Below, piece after piece: positions 1 to 13,800 of a stretch of 64,000 nucleotides of DNA (positions are counted from its first letter, which is position 1; each line of letters starts with the position of its first letter). The position numbers were made by a program, and so were the translations under genes. The notes below the pieces were generated by a model. It was not told where the DNA came from, made no database searches, and was given only the letters and a program-made list of their open reading frames with translations. The DNA is from Liquidambar formosana. Taxonomy: Eukaryota > Streptophyta > Magnoliopsida > Saxifragales > Altingiaceae. The stretch spans positions 9,914,633 through 9,978,632 of the forward strand of contig CM077833.1 in the NCBI GenBank assembly GCA_039720395.1, read 5' to 3'.

Positions 1-613
1 ATCCATGACAAGGATAAAAAGAAGGGGGGGAGTAAGGATCACCCTTTTAAAGACATCCAGAACTTTGGAAGAAGCCATAGGGGGTTCATTAATTAAAACC
101 AAGAAATATGGAGTTGCAGTGCACCAAGAAATCCATCAAAGATATTTTCCTCTGAGGCCCATTCTTCTAGGCAAGTAGATGAGGAAGTTCCAATTCACAC
201 ATTTACCGTTACAATTACAGCACCTGTACCTTGTTTTTAAAACCATGCTCTTATAAAGAAAAACCAAGAATCATTCTCGGGCCTTACTACATTGGTCCAC
301 GTTCTTCAGGTGATAAACCATTTTACAGTTGACACATTTTCTAGTATTAAAAAATATTGAAAATTGATTATTAACAGCATGTTATTTTTTCCAAATTTGT
401 CCAAGGAAAATGCCAAAGTTGTCAGTTCCTTCCACCCACTTAGTTTACCAGCTCGTGTGGTAATCGAAAATTAGTAATAAATAGAAAAGCTGAGCCCCAT
501 TTGCTGTGAACTCAAAGAAGTATAGTGCATGCCGTATCAGCCAGAGGATAAAACCGCTGAATGAAAACAATGGATGTATCAGCGATCTTTGTGTAAAGAA
601 TAAGAGCGAGTAC
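1..613 (-). other. SMU1 intron, no exon seen
   Basis: I searched the minus strand of this stretch for the remaining SMU1 C-terminus, which in the family runs from the QGQ region to a final blade ending near KLWKP. I did not find it. The stretch is read as part of the intron after exon 13. No transposon could be recognised. Confidence 0.6.
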
Positions 614-1130
614 CTGTCCTTGAAGTGTCATGAGGTATATTGATGATGTCTTGTTACAAACAATAATGTGATCTGTATTTTTTGGAAAAAGATGCACAGA
701 ATTCACAGATGCATCACCTCCCTAACAGTTCAAAAAGGAAAAAGTAGCAATTAGCTATGAAAAAATATTCAATAAAAATATAAACGCAGACCAGACCATA
801 ATAAATATATTTCTCTGACCCATGAGTAGATGAACTTTATTTAAAAGAAATACCCTTAAAGGAGGTGGTGGCTTAAATGTCTGTAAACAGTCCGTAGTCT
901 TCACATCCCAGACCTACAACAGGCATCACATAACCTATTATAAACACAGGAGGACAAAAGACCTAGGGTCCAATAGTCACGATCGATCACCAAGGGGACA
1001 TACCTTGACTGTGCAATCACTGGAGGCAGTAATAACACGACTTCCATCACTAGTAAAGATCGCATCATTTACATAAGATGTATGGCCACGAAATTCCTTC
1101 AACAACTTCCCAGACTTCAGGCCATGGATT
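614..1130 (-). CDS. SMU1: SMU1 exons 11 to 13, middle WD40 blades
   Basis: Exon 11 (1004-1130, 127 nt) encodes [20 protein letters not shown] and ends SSDCTVK. Exon 12 (854-913, 60 nt) encodes [20 protein letters not shown]. Exon 13 (614-721, 108 nt) encodes [20 protein letters not shown] and ends at QGQ with a CAG|GTACTC donor. These are the last coding exons inside the window. Confidence 0.92.
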
Positions 1131-4100
1131 CTTTAGTTCCAACAAAAAAAAAAAAAAAACTGCATAGTTATATTAAGTTCTAGCAACAAAGAAAGCATGC
1201 TATCCTCATATGTGAACTATAACATTAACATTGCTCAGCAAACTGTTGAAAATCAGGAACAGCTAAACATTATGTGATAAATTAGTGGGAACAATATCAG
1301 TAAATCAACCAACATATAAAAACCTAAAGCATATTATATAAGTAGAATATGCTAGTGGAGATCCTGAACTTGACTCTTGCTAAACCCCTGGGGCAGTGGA
1401 CCACCCACACAAGGTTTGATGGTTCTCATGGGCCTTGGACTGACCTGGCTCATATGGGTTGTGGGGTTCTTATATGGGCCCAAGGTTTGCCCAAAGGTTT
1501 TCTCCATTATTAAAAAAAATAATACTCCCTCTGTTTCATATTGATTGTCTTCCTTTCCATTTCAGGCCGTTTCAAAATTATTGTCCTAGTCAAAAAGTCA
1601 ATGACTTCATTATAATCAATTTCCCAAAATACCCATATCAATGGTATTAATTACATGATATGGACAAAATAAACACAATTAATTTTTACTACACTTGAGG
1701 GCAAAACTGGAATGTCAACATATAAATGTGGGTATGAAAGCATTTAAGAGGGATTCTTTCAAACATGATAGTCAATGTGAAACAGACGGAGTAAATAGTA
1801 GAATATGGTAGGCCCTCAAAGTAAAAGCATATCTTATCATTTATTAGAGAATATTACTAAAAGTCTAAAAGTAACAATTATGACAAAACCAAATTGGTTC
1901 TTTCATAAAAACTTAGTAAGTTTGAGGTTTTTGGAATATGAATATATGGGGTCCCACTGTCATAGTAATAAATATTGTCATGTTAGAGACAATAGTTGGC
2001 ATGCCACTACTGATGTGTCATCTAATGAAAAACCATGCAAAACAAAATGCCCGTGCATTCAATCAAACCTTGCTGTGCCATCAAAGGATGTACTTAGAAG
2101 CTGACTTCCATCTCGAGAGAAGACAAGACTTGTGACACCCTGAGAATGTGCACGTTCCAGACGGCGCAAGCATTGACCTGTCCTAATACGCCAAACCTAG
2201 AAAATTAATACAAAGTTAAATAAAATTTCTTAAAACTTCCAATATTGAACCAACATAAGATGCAAGAGTAACATGAACTCACAAGACACATTACGTAAAC
2301 TATTTGCTTCAGGAAAATTGACAGGACGGTCTTCCTAATAAGTGAATGGAAACAATGCATTTATAATGAATTAAAGAAACTGAAAATGGAAAAATATTGA
2401 GAACTACAATAATAATAGTAATATATAAATTACTTCTAAACCCAATATCCTTTCTCAACAAATGTTGAGCTTGGAGTTAGCAAACTCTAGGAATTTTAGA
2501 ATTTTCTTAAAAGATTCTTTTCCTTCAAATGGTAATTCTGCAATTCATTTTCTTAAAGAGAATGTCCCTATTATTTTGAATTCTGGAAAGACTTATCAGG
2601 TTGCAGAATGCCATACTAGAAGTCTAGAACTCATAAAATGGGAGTTTGTTATAATTCTATTAACCATGAGAGAGTGTGGAGTTAGAGATGCCTATCCAGG
2701 ATGATTCTATCCTTCAAAGGAAGCGAAAAAGGCAGGTACGTAGTAATGAGTTGGGAGTTGGGGATGGTGACACAAAGGAATTCCCAGCTGTCTGAAAAAG
2801 CCTGGATTAAGCTCAAAGGACTGTTAAGAAAGGTAGGGTATTCGATGAGGAGATCAAAGTCTATTAATAAGAGAGGTGGGCTTAGGGGTACCAAGGCTGT
2901 CAGGAGAGGAAAAGGGGCAAAGAAGTGGGTGGTAAGGCTCCTATAGGAGCAAGAATAAGAATTTACATTTAGAGGCCAATTATGACTCGGCTAGGTCTAG
3001 GAAGGTAGGAAGAGGGTTAGAAGGTGTGTAATGAAGATTATTGGTTGGAACTGTCACAGGATTAGGATCTCAAAGGAATAGATCATTAGAAAAGTGCTTT
3101 TGAAAATGACCCCACATATTGTGATGTTTCAAAAGTATAAATTAAATTATACAGATAGATTTTTGGTTAAGATTGTTTGGGAGGTGCATAACGAGTGAGC
3201 ATTTGTTCCCTTGATCGGGAAGAGCAGGTCAATAACTGAATGAGGCTCTTAGGAAGGAGAGAAGTGATCTTAAGAATCAATTTGAAGAGGTGGAATTAAA
3301 GGAGGAATGATTTGGAGACAAAAGGTTAAAGTGAAGTGGATTAAGAAATTGGACAATACCACTAGATTGTTGCATAGAGTTTCTAAAAAGAAGAAAAAGA
3401 AGAATCTGATTAAAAGAATTGAAGTAGCTTCGAGGTAGGTGATTGAGGACCTTGAGGCTATCAGCCACAAGTTGGTTGAATTTTTTGCTCAGCTTTCTTC
3501 GTCTTGTGTCAAGGATAGACCTAGGATAGAGGATCTTGATTGGAATCCAATTATGGAGGATAGAGCGCCTTTGTTAAAGAGACCTTTTTTTTCTGGAAGA
3601 GATTAGAGAAAAGGTCTTTAAGATGACTAGGGATACATCTCTGCCGTAATGATTTAACAATGACGGTTTTTCAAGATTGTTGGGAGGTCTTAAAGAAGGA
3701 TTCAGTCAAAGTCTTTGATAAGTTCTTTGTGAGTGGGGTGATTAAAAGTTGTACCAATGCCTCGTTTATTTGCTTGATCCCCAGGGAAGAAAGATATATG
3801 GCCATTAAAGACTTTGGACCGATTAGTCTCGTAGCTAACCTCTATAAGATCATGGCCAAGGTTTTGTCCAAAAAATTGAGGGACGTGCTCAATAAACCTC
3901 TTTATGCCATGCAAGGCGCTTTTTTCAAAGGGATGAAAATTTTAGTTGCGGTTGGCTGATAAGGTTGTGAAGGATAACAAGAAGCAAAAGAAGAAAGATT
4001 TCATTTTTAAATTGGATTTTGAGATGGCATATAATCATGTGGATTGGAATTTCCTTGATTATGTCTTAAAGAGTAAAGGTTTTGGTATGAAATGGAGGAT

Positions 4101-7100
4101 ATGGGTGAGAGGGTATCTTAGCCCTACAGATTTTGTTGTGATTGTGAACAGCAAGCCTAGAGGGCAATTCAAGGCCACTAAAGGCGTTTGACAAGGGGAT
4201 CTACTTTCTCCCATCTCATTTACCTTAGTTGTTTATGTGTTGAGTAGGATGGTTTCCAAAGCAAAGGAAGTGAAGGTCATTAGTGATTTTGAGGTGAGTA
4301 GCGATGGAGTTTCTCACCTTCAGTTTGCGAGTAATACTATTTTCTTCTCCAAATTTGATAAGTAGAAATGAGAAGAATTTTTTGAAGACTTGAACCTAGT
4401 TATTTAAATGAGGTTTTTTGAATTGATTTCAGATCTGTTTGTCAATATGGCTAAGAAACCCATAGGCCCATAGCCCATAGCCCATAGCCCATAGCCCATA
4501 GCCCACAGGAAGGATTAAGGTGGAGCTAGGCAAAAATCTAGAGAATGGTAACTTCAGTTATGTTGCTCTATTAGCGAGTGGCCCATTAAGTATCTTGCGA
4601 TGATGATTAGTGGCAACCCAATGTCAAGTAGTTTTTGGGACTGCATGGTTGAGAAAGTGAGCAAAGGATTAAATGGGTGGAAGAAGGCATATATCTCTAG
4701 TAGTGGTAGGCTCACGCTAGTGAATTCAGTTCTCACTAGTATCCTTATGCACTATATTTCCCTGTTTAAGATACCAAAGAAAGTGGCTAATAGAATTGAG
4801 AGAATGCAAAGAGACTTTTTGTGGGAAGGTGATAATGAGGGGAAGAAAGATCATTGAGTCAACTGGAAGTAGCTTTCTTGTCCTAAGCATAAAGGAGGTA
4901 GTGTCGGTGATGTGGTCCCCTAGGAACATGACTATTACAAGTGGTTGTGGAGATTCTCCATTGAACAAAAGTTCTTTATGGAATTCAATGATCAAAAGCA
5001 AATATGGCATTTAAGATAATGGGTGGGATTCTCCTATCGCGGTGAGGGATGGTTATTGTTGTCCATGAAAATTTATCTCTCAAGGGCTTCCACGTCTCTT
5101 GAATCACGTTAAACTCATTGTTTGTGATGGGGCGCCTGTTTGATTTTGGAGGATGTTTGGTTGCGCCACCATTATTTTTTCAAGTTGTTTCCTAGTTTGT
5201 ATTGTACTAATTGGTCCAAAGATGCCTCTATTGCTGATTTTGTTTCTTTAGATTCCAATTCGTAAAATTGGAACTTCAATTTTTCTAGAAATCTTAATGT
5301 TAGGGAGTCTGAGGAATAAGGAGTTAGCCTCGCTTTTGTTGATTAACGAGGGTGTTTTATTTCTCATTCTACCGCTGATAGAAGGTTTTGGACTTATCAG
5401 TCTTATTTGATGTTCTCTTGTAAATCCTTTTTTATGCCTTTATTGAGGATTCTTCTATCCCTTCTTTCCTCCCTGCAAGGTTGATTTGGAACGTGAAAGT
5501 GCCTCCTAAGTTCAAGGTTTTGGCATGGTCAGATGCTGTTCAAAGAACGAATACTATAGATATCGTGCAGAAGAAAAGACTAAATGCTTGTCCGTCCCTC
5601 CCACTAGTGTGTTCTTTGTGAGAAGAATGGAGAATTTATGGCCCACCTCATCTTGCACTATGAGTGGGGTGTGGAATCGTCCTTTTTACAAGGCCGGCAT
5701 GAGTTGGGTCAGTCCAATGCATGTTTCAAGTATGTTGGAGGAGGATTTTCAAGGAGGGTTTTCGTAGGGTCAGGACGAAGAAGGCTAAATTCCTGTGGAG
5801 TTGTATTTTGATGGCAGTCTAGCGGATAATCTACTTGGCAAGGAATGCAAGGATCTTCAATGATAGAGTTGAAGAGAGGGAATGGTTGTGGGACAGAATT
5901 TTTCTGTTTGCTTCTCTTTGGGCTTCAATAGACAAATCTTTTTTCAATTCCTAAAAGTTGGGCCATGATTTTCTCTTCAGAAAGAGTGAAGGCGTTTAGG
6001 AGGTCATTTTTATCCTCCTTAAGTTTGAAGGTTTGGTTTGGGGCTTGGAGATGCGCAAGGAAGTTTACTTTTTGGGTTTTGGGCCGTTCATATTAGTCCT
6101 CTTCTTAGGTACTTGTACAGGGAGGTATACTTGTTTATCAACTTCTTTTGTCAGGGCTTTTGTGGGGTGATCCTAATGCCAACCACTAGCATGTACCTCT
6201 TAAAACATTACTGCGATTAATACCATGACTCCAAATCTTCTCTACATAACAAGGACAGATGGAAAATTTTAAAGGAGTAAAAAATTCACCCTAAAACCAA
6301 GGATACACAATTTCAACTCACTTTGATCTTTCCATCTTGTGACCCAGCTGCAAGCATCTCAGAATCTCTACTAAAATCAACGCAAAGGGCAGCCTCATCG
6401 TGCATCATAAAAGTTTCCTGCAAAAGTTCATAGCAAATTGGTATATGCACAAGAAGGTATTCAAAAAACAGAGGCCTATGCTTCAAAGAAATGAATTATA
6501 AACTTTTACACTAAGAAGCAACCATAACAGGACCAAACAACAAACAAACAAAAACCAATGGGACGAAAAATAATCGGCCATGTAAATAATTTGATCTTGA
6601 AAAGTTTATGTGCTACTGGAATCAGATCTAAAATCAGAATGTGCGACAAGCTGTAGTCAACATGATGGATACCAGAAAATGCCAGCATCAATTTTTATTT
6701 TTCAAAAATAATTGTGTTATTAAGGCACCTCCACACCAAACGATCACAAAGTCATGCCATATATTATCAAAAGATCAACTTTTCAACCACAATGTTATAC
6801 TGTGCTAGTCTCCCCGAGGGTTTAGGTTCCATGGGTGGGGGTCCAAAGGGCCTTGCTGTGGGATTATTCCCCCATTATCCCAAAAAAGAAAAAAAAAACG
6901 TTATAGGAACCATATAGCAGTCGCTCTCAGTATTCCACCAGCACATTTTACTTAATGCTTTCATGTTATATACAATGTGAAATGAAGAAATAATCATGTG
7001 ATCAACTTTTCAACCACAATGTTATAGGAACCATATAACAGTCACTCTCAGTATTCCACCAGCACATTGTACTTAATGCTGTCATGTTATCCACAATGTG

Positions 7101-8669
7101 AAAAAAAATAATAAAGTAATAATCACGTGTATCAAAATGCCTACAAAAATCCAAGTGATGGACCAAGTTCCTAGGTCCTGTCTAGGTGAATCACGTGAGC
7201 AACCTTAGGCTAGTGTCATCAAGGAATTAAGGTGATCCTTAGGCAATCAGGCCTCACTAGGTTGGACATGACTCCAATGATACCTAGGAAAAAAAGATAT
7301 AACTTGACAATACAGTAAAAGGGACAGATAGAATAACTTATGCTAAAAACAACAAAAGATATAAGAATTGAAAAGGCAAGGGCTAAGTAGTTTGGCTAGA
7401 CAAGAAAATGCCTATATGTGATTTGTGGGGAGGGGGGAACTTCGAATTAAACACACTCAAAAACCCAGTAGGTTCATAAAACAATGCAGTCAAAATTGGT
7501 GTGTATGTGATTGGTGGATACGCTACACTACGTGTGATTTGACGTAAGATGACATGAAAAAAGATGTCTATACTTACCCAAAAAAAGAAAAGAAAAAAAG
7601 ATGTTTGTACCAAAGCAGGAAACATAATACAAATAGTGAGAAGTTATTCGTACTTCCCTTACAAACACATATATAAAATAATATATATATAAAGATATAT
7701 ATAGATATATATATATATCTTTTTGTAGGAATAGTATTTCACCAATCCAACCGTTGGATTAGATACTCTACTCATTTTTGTTGTGCATGTCGAATTTCAA
7801 TTCAATCGGAGATTAGGAGCCATGTCATCCATAAAGTGCCTCAAATTATACTTTTATTTATAACAAAAATATGAGTTTCAAATGCTTCCCGATATCCGAT
7901 CGGGTTCGAAGTCTCGTTTGTCTCGAACAAGATCTCGCCAAGACAAACCTGTCTCTCTCACAGCAGAACGATCCAAGAACTCCCACCGATACAAATATAT
8001 CGGGGGAAGTACCCCTCCCGGACGAGATTACCGTGATCTCAAACAATACGTGACGAGATCAACGAGAAATCGATGAATCGGTTGCATTCAAACAAGAAAT
8101 CATTCGAACCTGTACAAGAAAGCTAGGCAAAGAAGACTATATGACCTACCTCGACAGTCGATAGCAGCTCAAGCTTCCATTCTCTCTCATTGATGGTCAG
8201 ACGAAGAGGTTTGGGTGGTTCGAATCTAGATCTAGGCTTTACACTTCTGTTCTCGTAACGCGTTGTCTCCAGTGGCCGACGGCAAATCTCAAGTTGGCGT
8301 TGCGACGTCTCAAGCCAGCAGATCTCGCCAGATCTGGTGGTAGGTGGCCTCCGACAACCGACGACAAGCTCCGACGATCTCTCTGCCCTCTCTCTCGACA
8401 ATCTCTCGGCCTCTCTCTCGACTATTCGAGAACTAATGACCCAAGGGGGTTTTATTTTTTGGGGAAAATTTTAGATTAGTGGGGCTGTGGGAAATAATTA
8501 CAGTTAGTAGTCTTGTTAGTTAAGTTAGTAGTCGTTTATTATAATGTCAATAGAAAAGGACACTCAATTGTAATTATTATACATAGCCTGACCAATCTAA
8601 GATTCCCCCTATTTGTTTTTTATTTTAATTTTGTTTCCTTTTTCTTTTTTTAAAGAAGGGTAGTTATGT

Positions 8670-8714
<45 letters not shown>

Positions 8715-10859
8715 TCTTTGTTTTTTTAGACTGCAATTAACAACTTATATGTTCATGGCCCTACACTTTTTACAAAAAAACAAAAAAACCAAAAAAAAAA
8801 CAAATAATCATGAACTTATAAATATATATTATTTTGTGATTTTATATATAATAAATTTTTATTTTAATTTCAAAAATACTGATTTTTTAAATTAGAAAAT
8901 TATTGAACGTTTTTTTAATCATCATGAACTTATAAATATGCATAAATAATTTGCAAAATTATTTTTTGTTGATATATGATATTTATTTATGTTTTTTGAG
9001 ATTATATTAGATATCCAAAACATAAAAATAGTGTTCTTTCATGATATATTAGCGCGTTAGCACCTATTTTTATGTTTTTGACCATATTATGTGCCTTGAA
9101 TTCATTATTTTGCTTATTTGATGGCTCCAATGTAATCATCATATTTTTTTACAAATTTTCAATGATTTTTTTGAATTTTTTCAAACATTTTTTCATGCAT
9201 GAAGTTGCATCTCGCCCGAGACGCGACGGGTTGGGTGAGACCGAGATGAACGAGACCGAAACGAGACGAGGACCGAGACCAAGACTTTGAACCATGTATC
9301 CGATTGACTTTAAATTTGGCACGTACAGGGACTTAAAAATCGCGATATATCGACGATATATTGCGATATATCATTGTATCAGAGGGTAACGGTACGATAT
9401 TCTCATGCAAAATTGAAAGATATGCAAAAAAAACAAAATATCGAGAGATATCGACGATATATCGCGATATATCGTCAATATCTCAACAACTTTAAATATC
9501 GCCAGAATTACATTGCTTATCGTGAGATATATCGACGATGTCGATATATCGTCAATATCGACCCTTTGGTGTATATCGTTGCACAGAGGGAATTTTTCTT
9601 TGCTGTTTTTGGCTTAAATCTCCATTTTTTAGCATTGTTTCCGGACAATTCCGACAATATTTCGTCCAATCAGTTCAAATTTCAAACTTTTGCTAGAAAA
9701 TTTCATGAAGGAAAAAAAAAATGGTTGCCTAGTTCCATGTCGTCCTTGGTTATGAAGAAGAAGAAGAAGAAGAAGAAGAAGAAAGAAGAAGAAGGAGAAG
9801 AAGAAGAAGAAGAAGCAGCGGCAGCGGCAGCGGCAAAAGAAGAAGTGCTTGCGCGTACCTGGTAGTTGCTATTGTCGGCTGTCGCTTTGGCTGTTGCCGT
9901 CCTAGCCATTATCACCACTGTGGAGCCTCCGTGAAAAGCTTCCAGTTCTTTTGTTCATACCTCTGTTCTTTCTTCTAAAAGCAGGCAAATATTATCCTTA
10001 AAGCAAAACAATGAAAAAAGAAAAGCCTTTTATGGATAAAGACTCACTTTTTACACTTTTTTACAAAAGCAACCCTATAATTCTTTTTAACTTTAAATTC
10101 TTACCTTGAACTTAAAAACCTTTTCAAAAAAGCCCTACTCATTTTTTATATTTATTTATTTTTAGTTATATATTTTTTTTAAACATGTTTAGTATTTTGC
10201 ATATTTCACAATAAAATTTCAAGCTAATAGCCCTTGGTCTAATATTAGTGTATCACATTTTTTTTTTTAATGTACAACATATGATATTTATGGGATACTA
10301 GCTGGTGGCCACTAGGTTGATTTTGTTTAAATATATGAGTTATGACATTATTAATTTATTATGTTTAAATGATATGTATTTTAATGTTATGTAACTTTTA
10401 AATTCTGTTGAATTTTGTTGAATTTTCATAAATTCCTATTATTTATTTTCTCACCGCATTACACTTTTTATACCGTACACAACACATACTTGTATTATAC
10501 ATATTTAAATTGTAATCTTTTGATCCTAAATTGTGTATTAGAGTCTAAATCATTGTTTCCCAGAGTTTCAATGAAAATATCTGTGTTTAACTCATAATAT
10601 CCACCATATCTTTAAAACGATATCGATATTGTCGACATATCCAACGATATATCCGATATATCCGTATTTTTGGACCCTCGATAAATCCATCGATATCGAT
10701 ATTAAAGTCCTCGGGCACGTATAACATTCAAGAGTAGAGTATCTAATCCAACAGTTGGATTAGTGAAATACTATTCCTACAAAAAGATATTAAGGGGTGT
10801 AAGAGTAAAAAATCTTACACCAGGTGTCAACAGAACCCTCCCCTATATATTTATATATA

Positions 10860-10893
<34 letters not shown>

Positions 10894-13800
10894 GTGTAGG
10901 GTAATTGATCATTTCTGTGGCAAATGGCCTTGCAAATTTTTTTGTTATATTTAAAGGATCTCTAAATTTAAAATATAAAGTTGTAATTCCATAGAAGTAC
11001 TTAAAATAAAAAGGCATTTACACATAAGTAATCATGTTGAACAAGCTCACCTAAATATCATATTGCTTGAGCTCGACTCATTTTACCATTGAGGTGGTGA
11101 TTGTGGCTCAAGCTCAACATGCCTCAAAATAAACAATCTCGAGCCTTGAGCAGTTCATGAACAGCTTTACAGCACCAAGACACCAACAACTAAAGGATGG
11201 ATAAGGCATATGAACCACTATTATGCCTCTTTTTATTCACTAACTTGAGCTCCCACACATAAGGCATAATAGTTGGGAAAGTAAGCGTTGATGGGTATGT
11301 TCTTGAGCCTATGAATTGTATTGTTCAAGTGATGGATATGGCAAGAGGGTACCAGATGGAAGGGAAAGCAAGGCAACTGAAGGAAAATGACAGTAAGGAT
11401 GTGGCAGTACGACTAATTTTCAAGGATAATGAGCTGAGTAATGTCTCAAAGCTTAGAGCTGCCGTTTTCCTATCATTTTTGTAAACCCTTTCCAAACCCT
11501 GAAGACCTGTTGTAGAGGTTTGGAGTTCTTGCATTGATAGCCACATTAATGGTTGCAGAACCCTACAACTTACATGTCTTTTATAGGTACCTCACAGATA
11601 AAGTTAAATCACTTAACCCGCAAGAAAGTTTATATAGAGATGACAATGATCATAATAATAAGGAAAAAAAAAGTGGTATCAAATCCTAGTCTAATTAGAA
11701 AGAATTTCAATATAGCATGTCCTAAATCACTAATGACTAAAACCAACACAAAATTTTGTTCAGATCCACTCATTATGGTTTCACTTTGTCACAACGTCCC
11801 ATTCTCTAACACTCTACCCCCCCCCCCCCCCCCCCCCCACAAAACACACACACACACAAACAAAAAAAAAAAAAAAAAAACCAATTTGATAGGCAACAAG
11901 AAAAAATTTATTATTTATCTTATGTCCATTTATGAAGTAGGAACAATTGACCATTGTTAAATGTTAAGGTTTAAGTTAAACAGTTTAAATCTAAATGTTG
12001 TTAACTTGTTATAATCATGTTTATTATCCTAACTTCAATAACATAACTCTCATTCATGTGGGAGGGGGATCAACTTCTAAACACTAACCTCCCCCTTACC
12101 AAGGACTTAATATCGATATTGATGGATATATTGAGAGTCCAAAAACATGGATATATGAATGGACATATGAGATCAATCGAAAATAACAATATTGATTCAA
12201 AGATATGATGGATATTATTAGGTTAAACATGGAAATTTTCGTTAAAACTTTGAAAAGCGTTGAATTAGACTCCAATAAACAATTTAGAATCAAAATATTG
12301 CAAACTAAATGTGTATAAGACAAGTATGTGTTGTCTATGTCACAAAAAATGCATCGCACCAAGAAAATAAAGAATACTACAAATCCAAAATTTAAATGTC
12401 ACATAAAATTAAAAATTTAAAACACAAATATTGTGTGAGATTGTGTGAAGGACAAAGGCTTCGCCCGTTGTTGGCCACTGCTACTGACTAAGTGCCAAGA
12501 GAATGAAGCTCTGAAGTATGAACTTTACACCCATATGAGTATGTAAGGAAAGCTGAAACCTTTGAACTTTAAAGTTAATATGACTGAGTCCTCTGGGAGT
12601 TGTACATAAAGAAGGTCGAAAGCTATGTAAGTTGTATAATATATCTATATATTTATATCATATCATTATATGTGTGTAATTTAAAATAAAATAATAAAAT
12701 AATACAAATAATAAAAAAGAGAGAGAGAGAGACTGGTATAAAGTGAAGCTGCAGCTTGCTGCAAACATGCATCACAAATTGTAATGACAAGATGACTAAT
12801 GACTAATGGATGTTAGTACAATATATAGGCATAGCCATATAGGGAATAGGGTATAGCAAGACTCTATAGTCCTACCTCTCACGTGAAGTTGTAGAAACAA
12901 GGGTGAGTCTGCAAGCTGCAGCCTGCTGCATTCTTAAAAAACGCTGCCCACATGCCTTTGAAAAGGTTGGCTTTAAAAAACTGACAGAAAACTGTCCACG
13001 TGTGAAGTTTTAGGTGGCATTAAAGCCGGCTTTAAAAAAAAGACTCAAAGAAAACAAATGAGTGACTTACCGACAGCAATAAATCTACAATATATTGACA
13101 TATCATTGTAAAAACCCACTGAGACTCAGATATATCTCTGACAAAATTGATATTATCAATATTATCAATATATTGATATTTCTCAGATGATAAATGTACA
13201 AAACAATATGGCCGTAAGATATCCTATCGGACCCCCTCAATAGTCGATACGCCAATATATCAGTGATATTTTCAATATTTAATATTATGCCCCTTACAAG
13301 AGAGGGAGAGATACCACCACAACAAGCATTGTTTAACAAGTTCACAATAATTTACAACAGAGAAAAAATAACACCATAATTATGACAGAAAAAAAATAAG
13401 CATTTTTTATTTATTTTTCCCTCTCACCCATCTCCTCCATTAGGCCAGTTCATAAAATTTTCTAGTCACAAGGTGCTTATCTTTAACAACACTGGTATCA
13501 ACAACAGTCATGTCTTTTTCCATTCGAATGTGAATTTTATTGAAGCAAAGAGAAATGAGCAAAAGGGCTTATCCGACAAAACGAGTATCTCTTCCAATAA
13601 ACCAAAATATTACGGAAGATGCCTTGTTTAACAAGTTCACAATAATGAAAATTTCTTTCTACATTAATGTCAAACAAAAAGTAGAAAAAAAAATTACATA
13701 AATAAGTTTTTCAAAATGATACAAACTTACAAAAGCAACCAATTGCAACAATGTAACAAAAGTGTTGGGACTTGGGAAGTCCCACATCCCACATCGTTTA

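Larger units (their letters stand above)
7715..10790. mobile_element. DNA transposon with 59-bp terminal inverted repeats, non-autonomous
   Basis: The left arm (7715-7773) and the right arm (10732-10790) are reverse complements over 59 bp with only two differences. The outer end reads ATATCTTTTTGTAGGAATAG. No transposase frame is visible inside. The content is a GC-rich block (about 7870-8450), AT-rich spacer, and a separate hAT-like element (9326-10713) inserted close to the right arm. Arm length and cargo would suit a Mutator-like element. The left flank is AT dinucleotide repeat, so I could not confirm a target duplication, and the superfamily is open. Confidence 0.75.

Noticed and set aside
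7858..8076. Three overlapping 60-64-codon frames on both strands
   Set aside because: Overlapping frames on both strands in a GC-rich block are expected by chance. No start context or domain supports one of them.
9374..9865. 163-codon open frame with Tyr/Arg-rich start and poly-Lys/Glu/Ala end
   Set aside because: It is translation of the CGATAT repeats of the hAT-like element and a (GAA)n tract. There is no domain or splice context.
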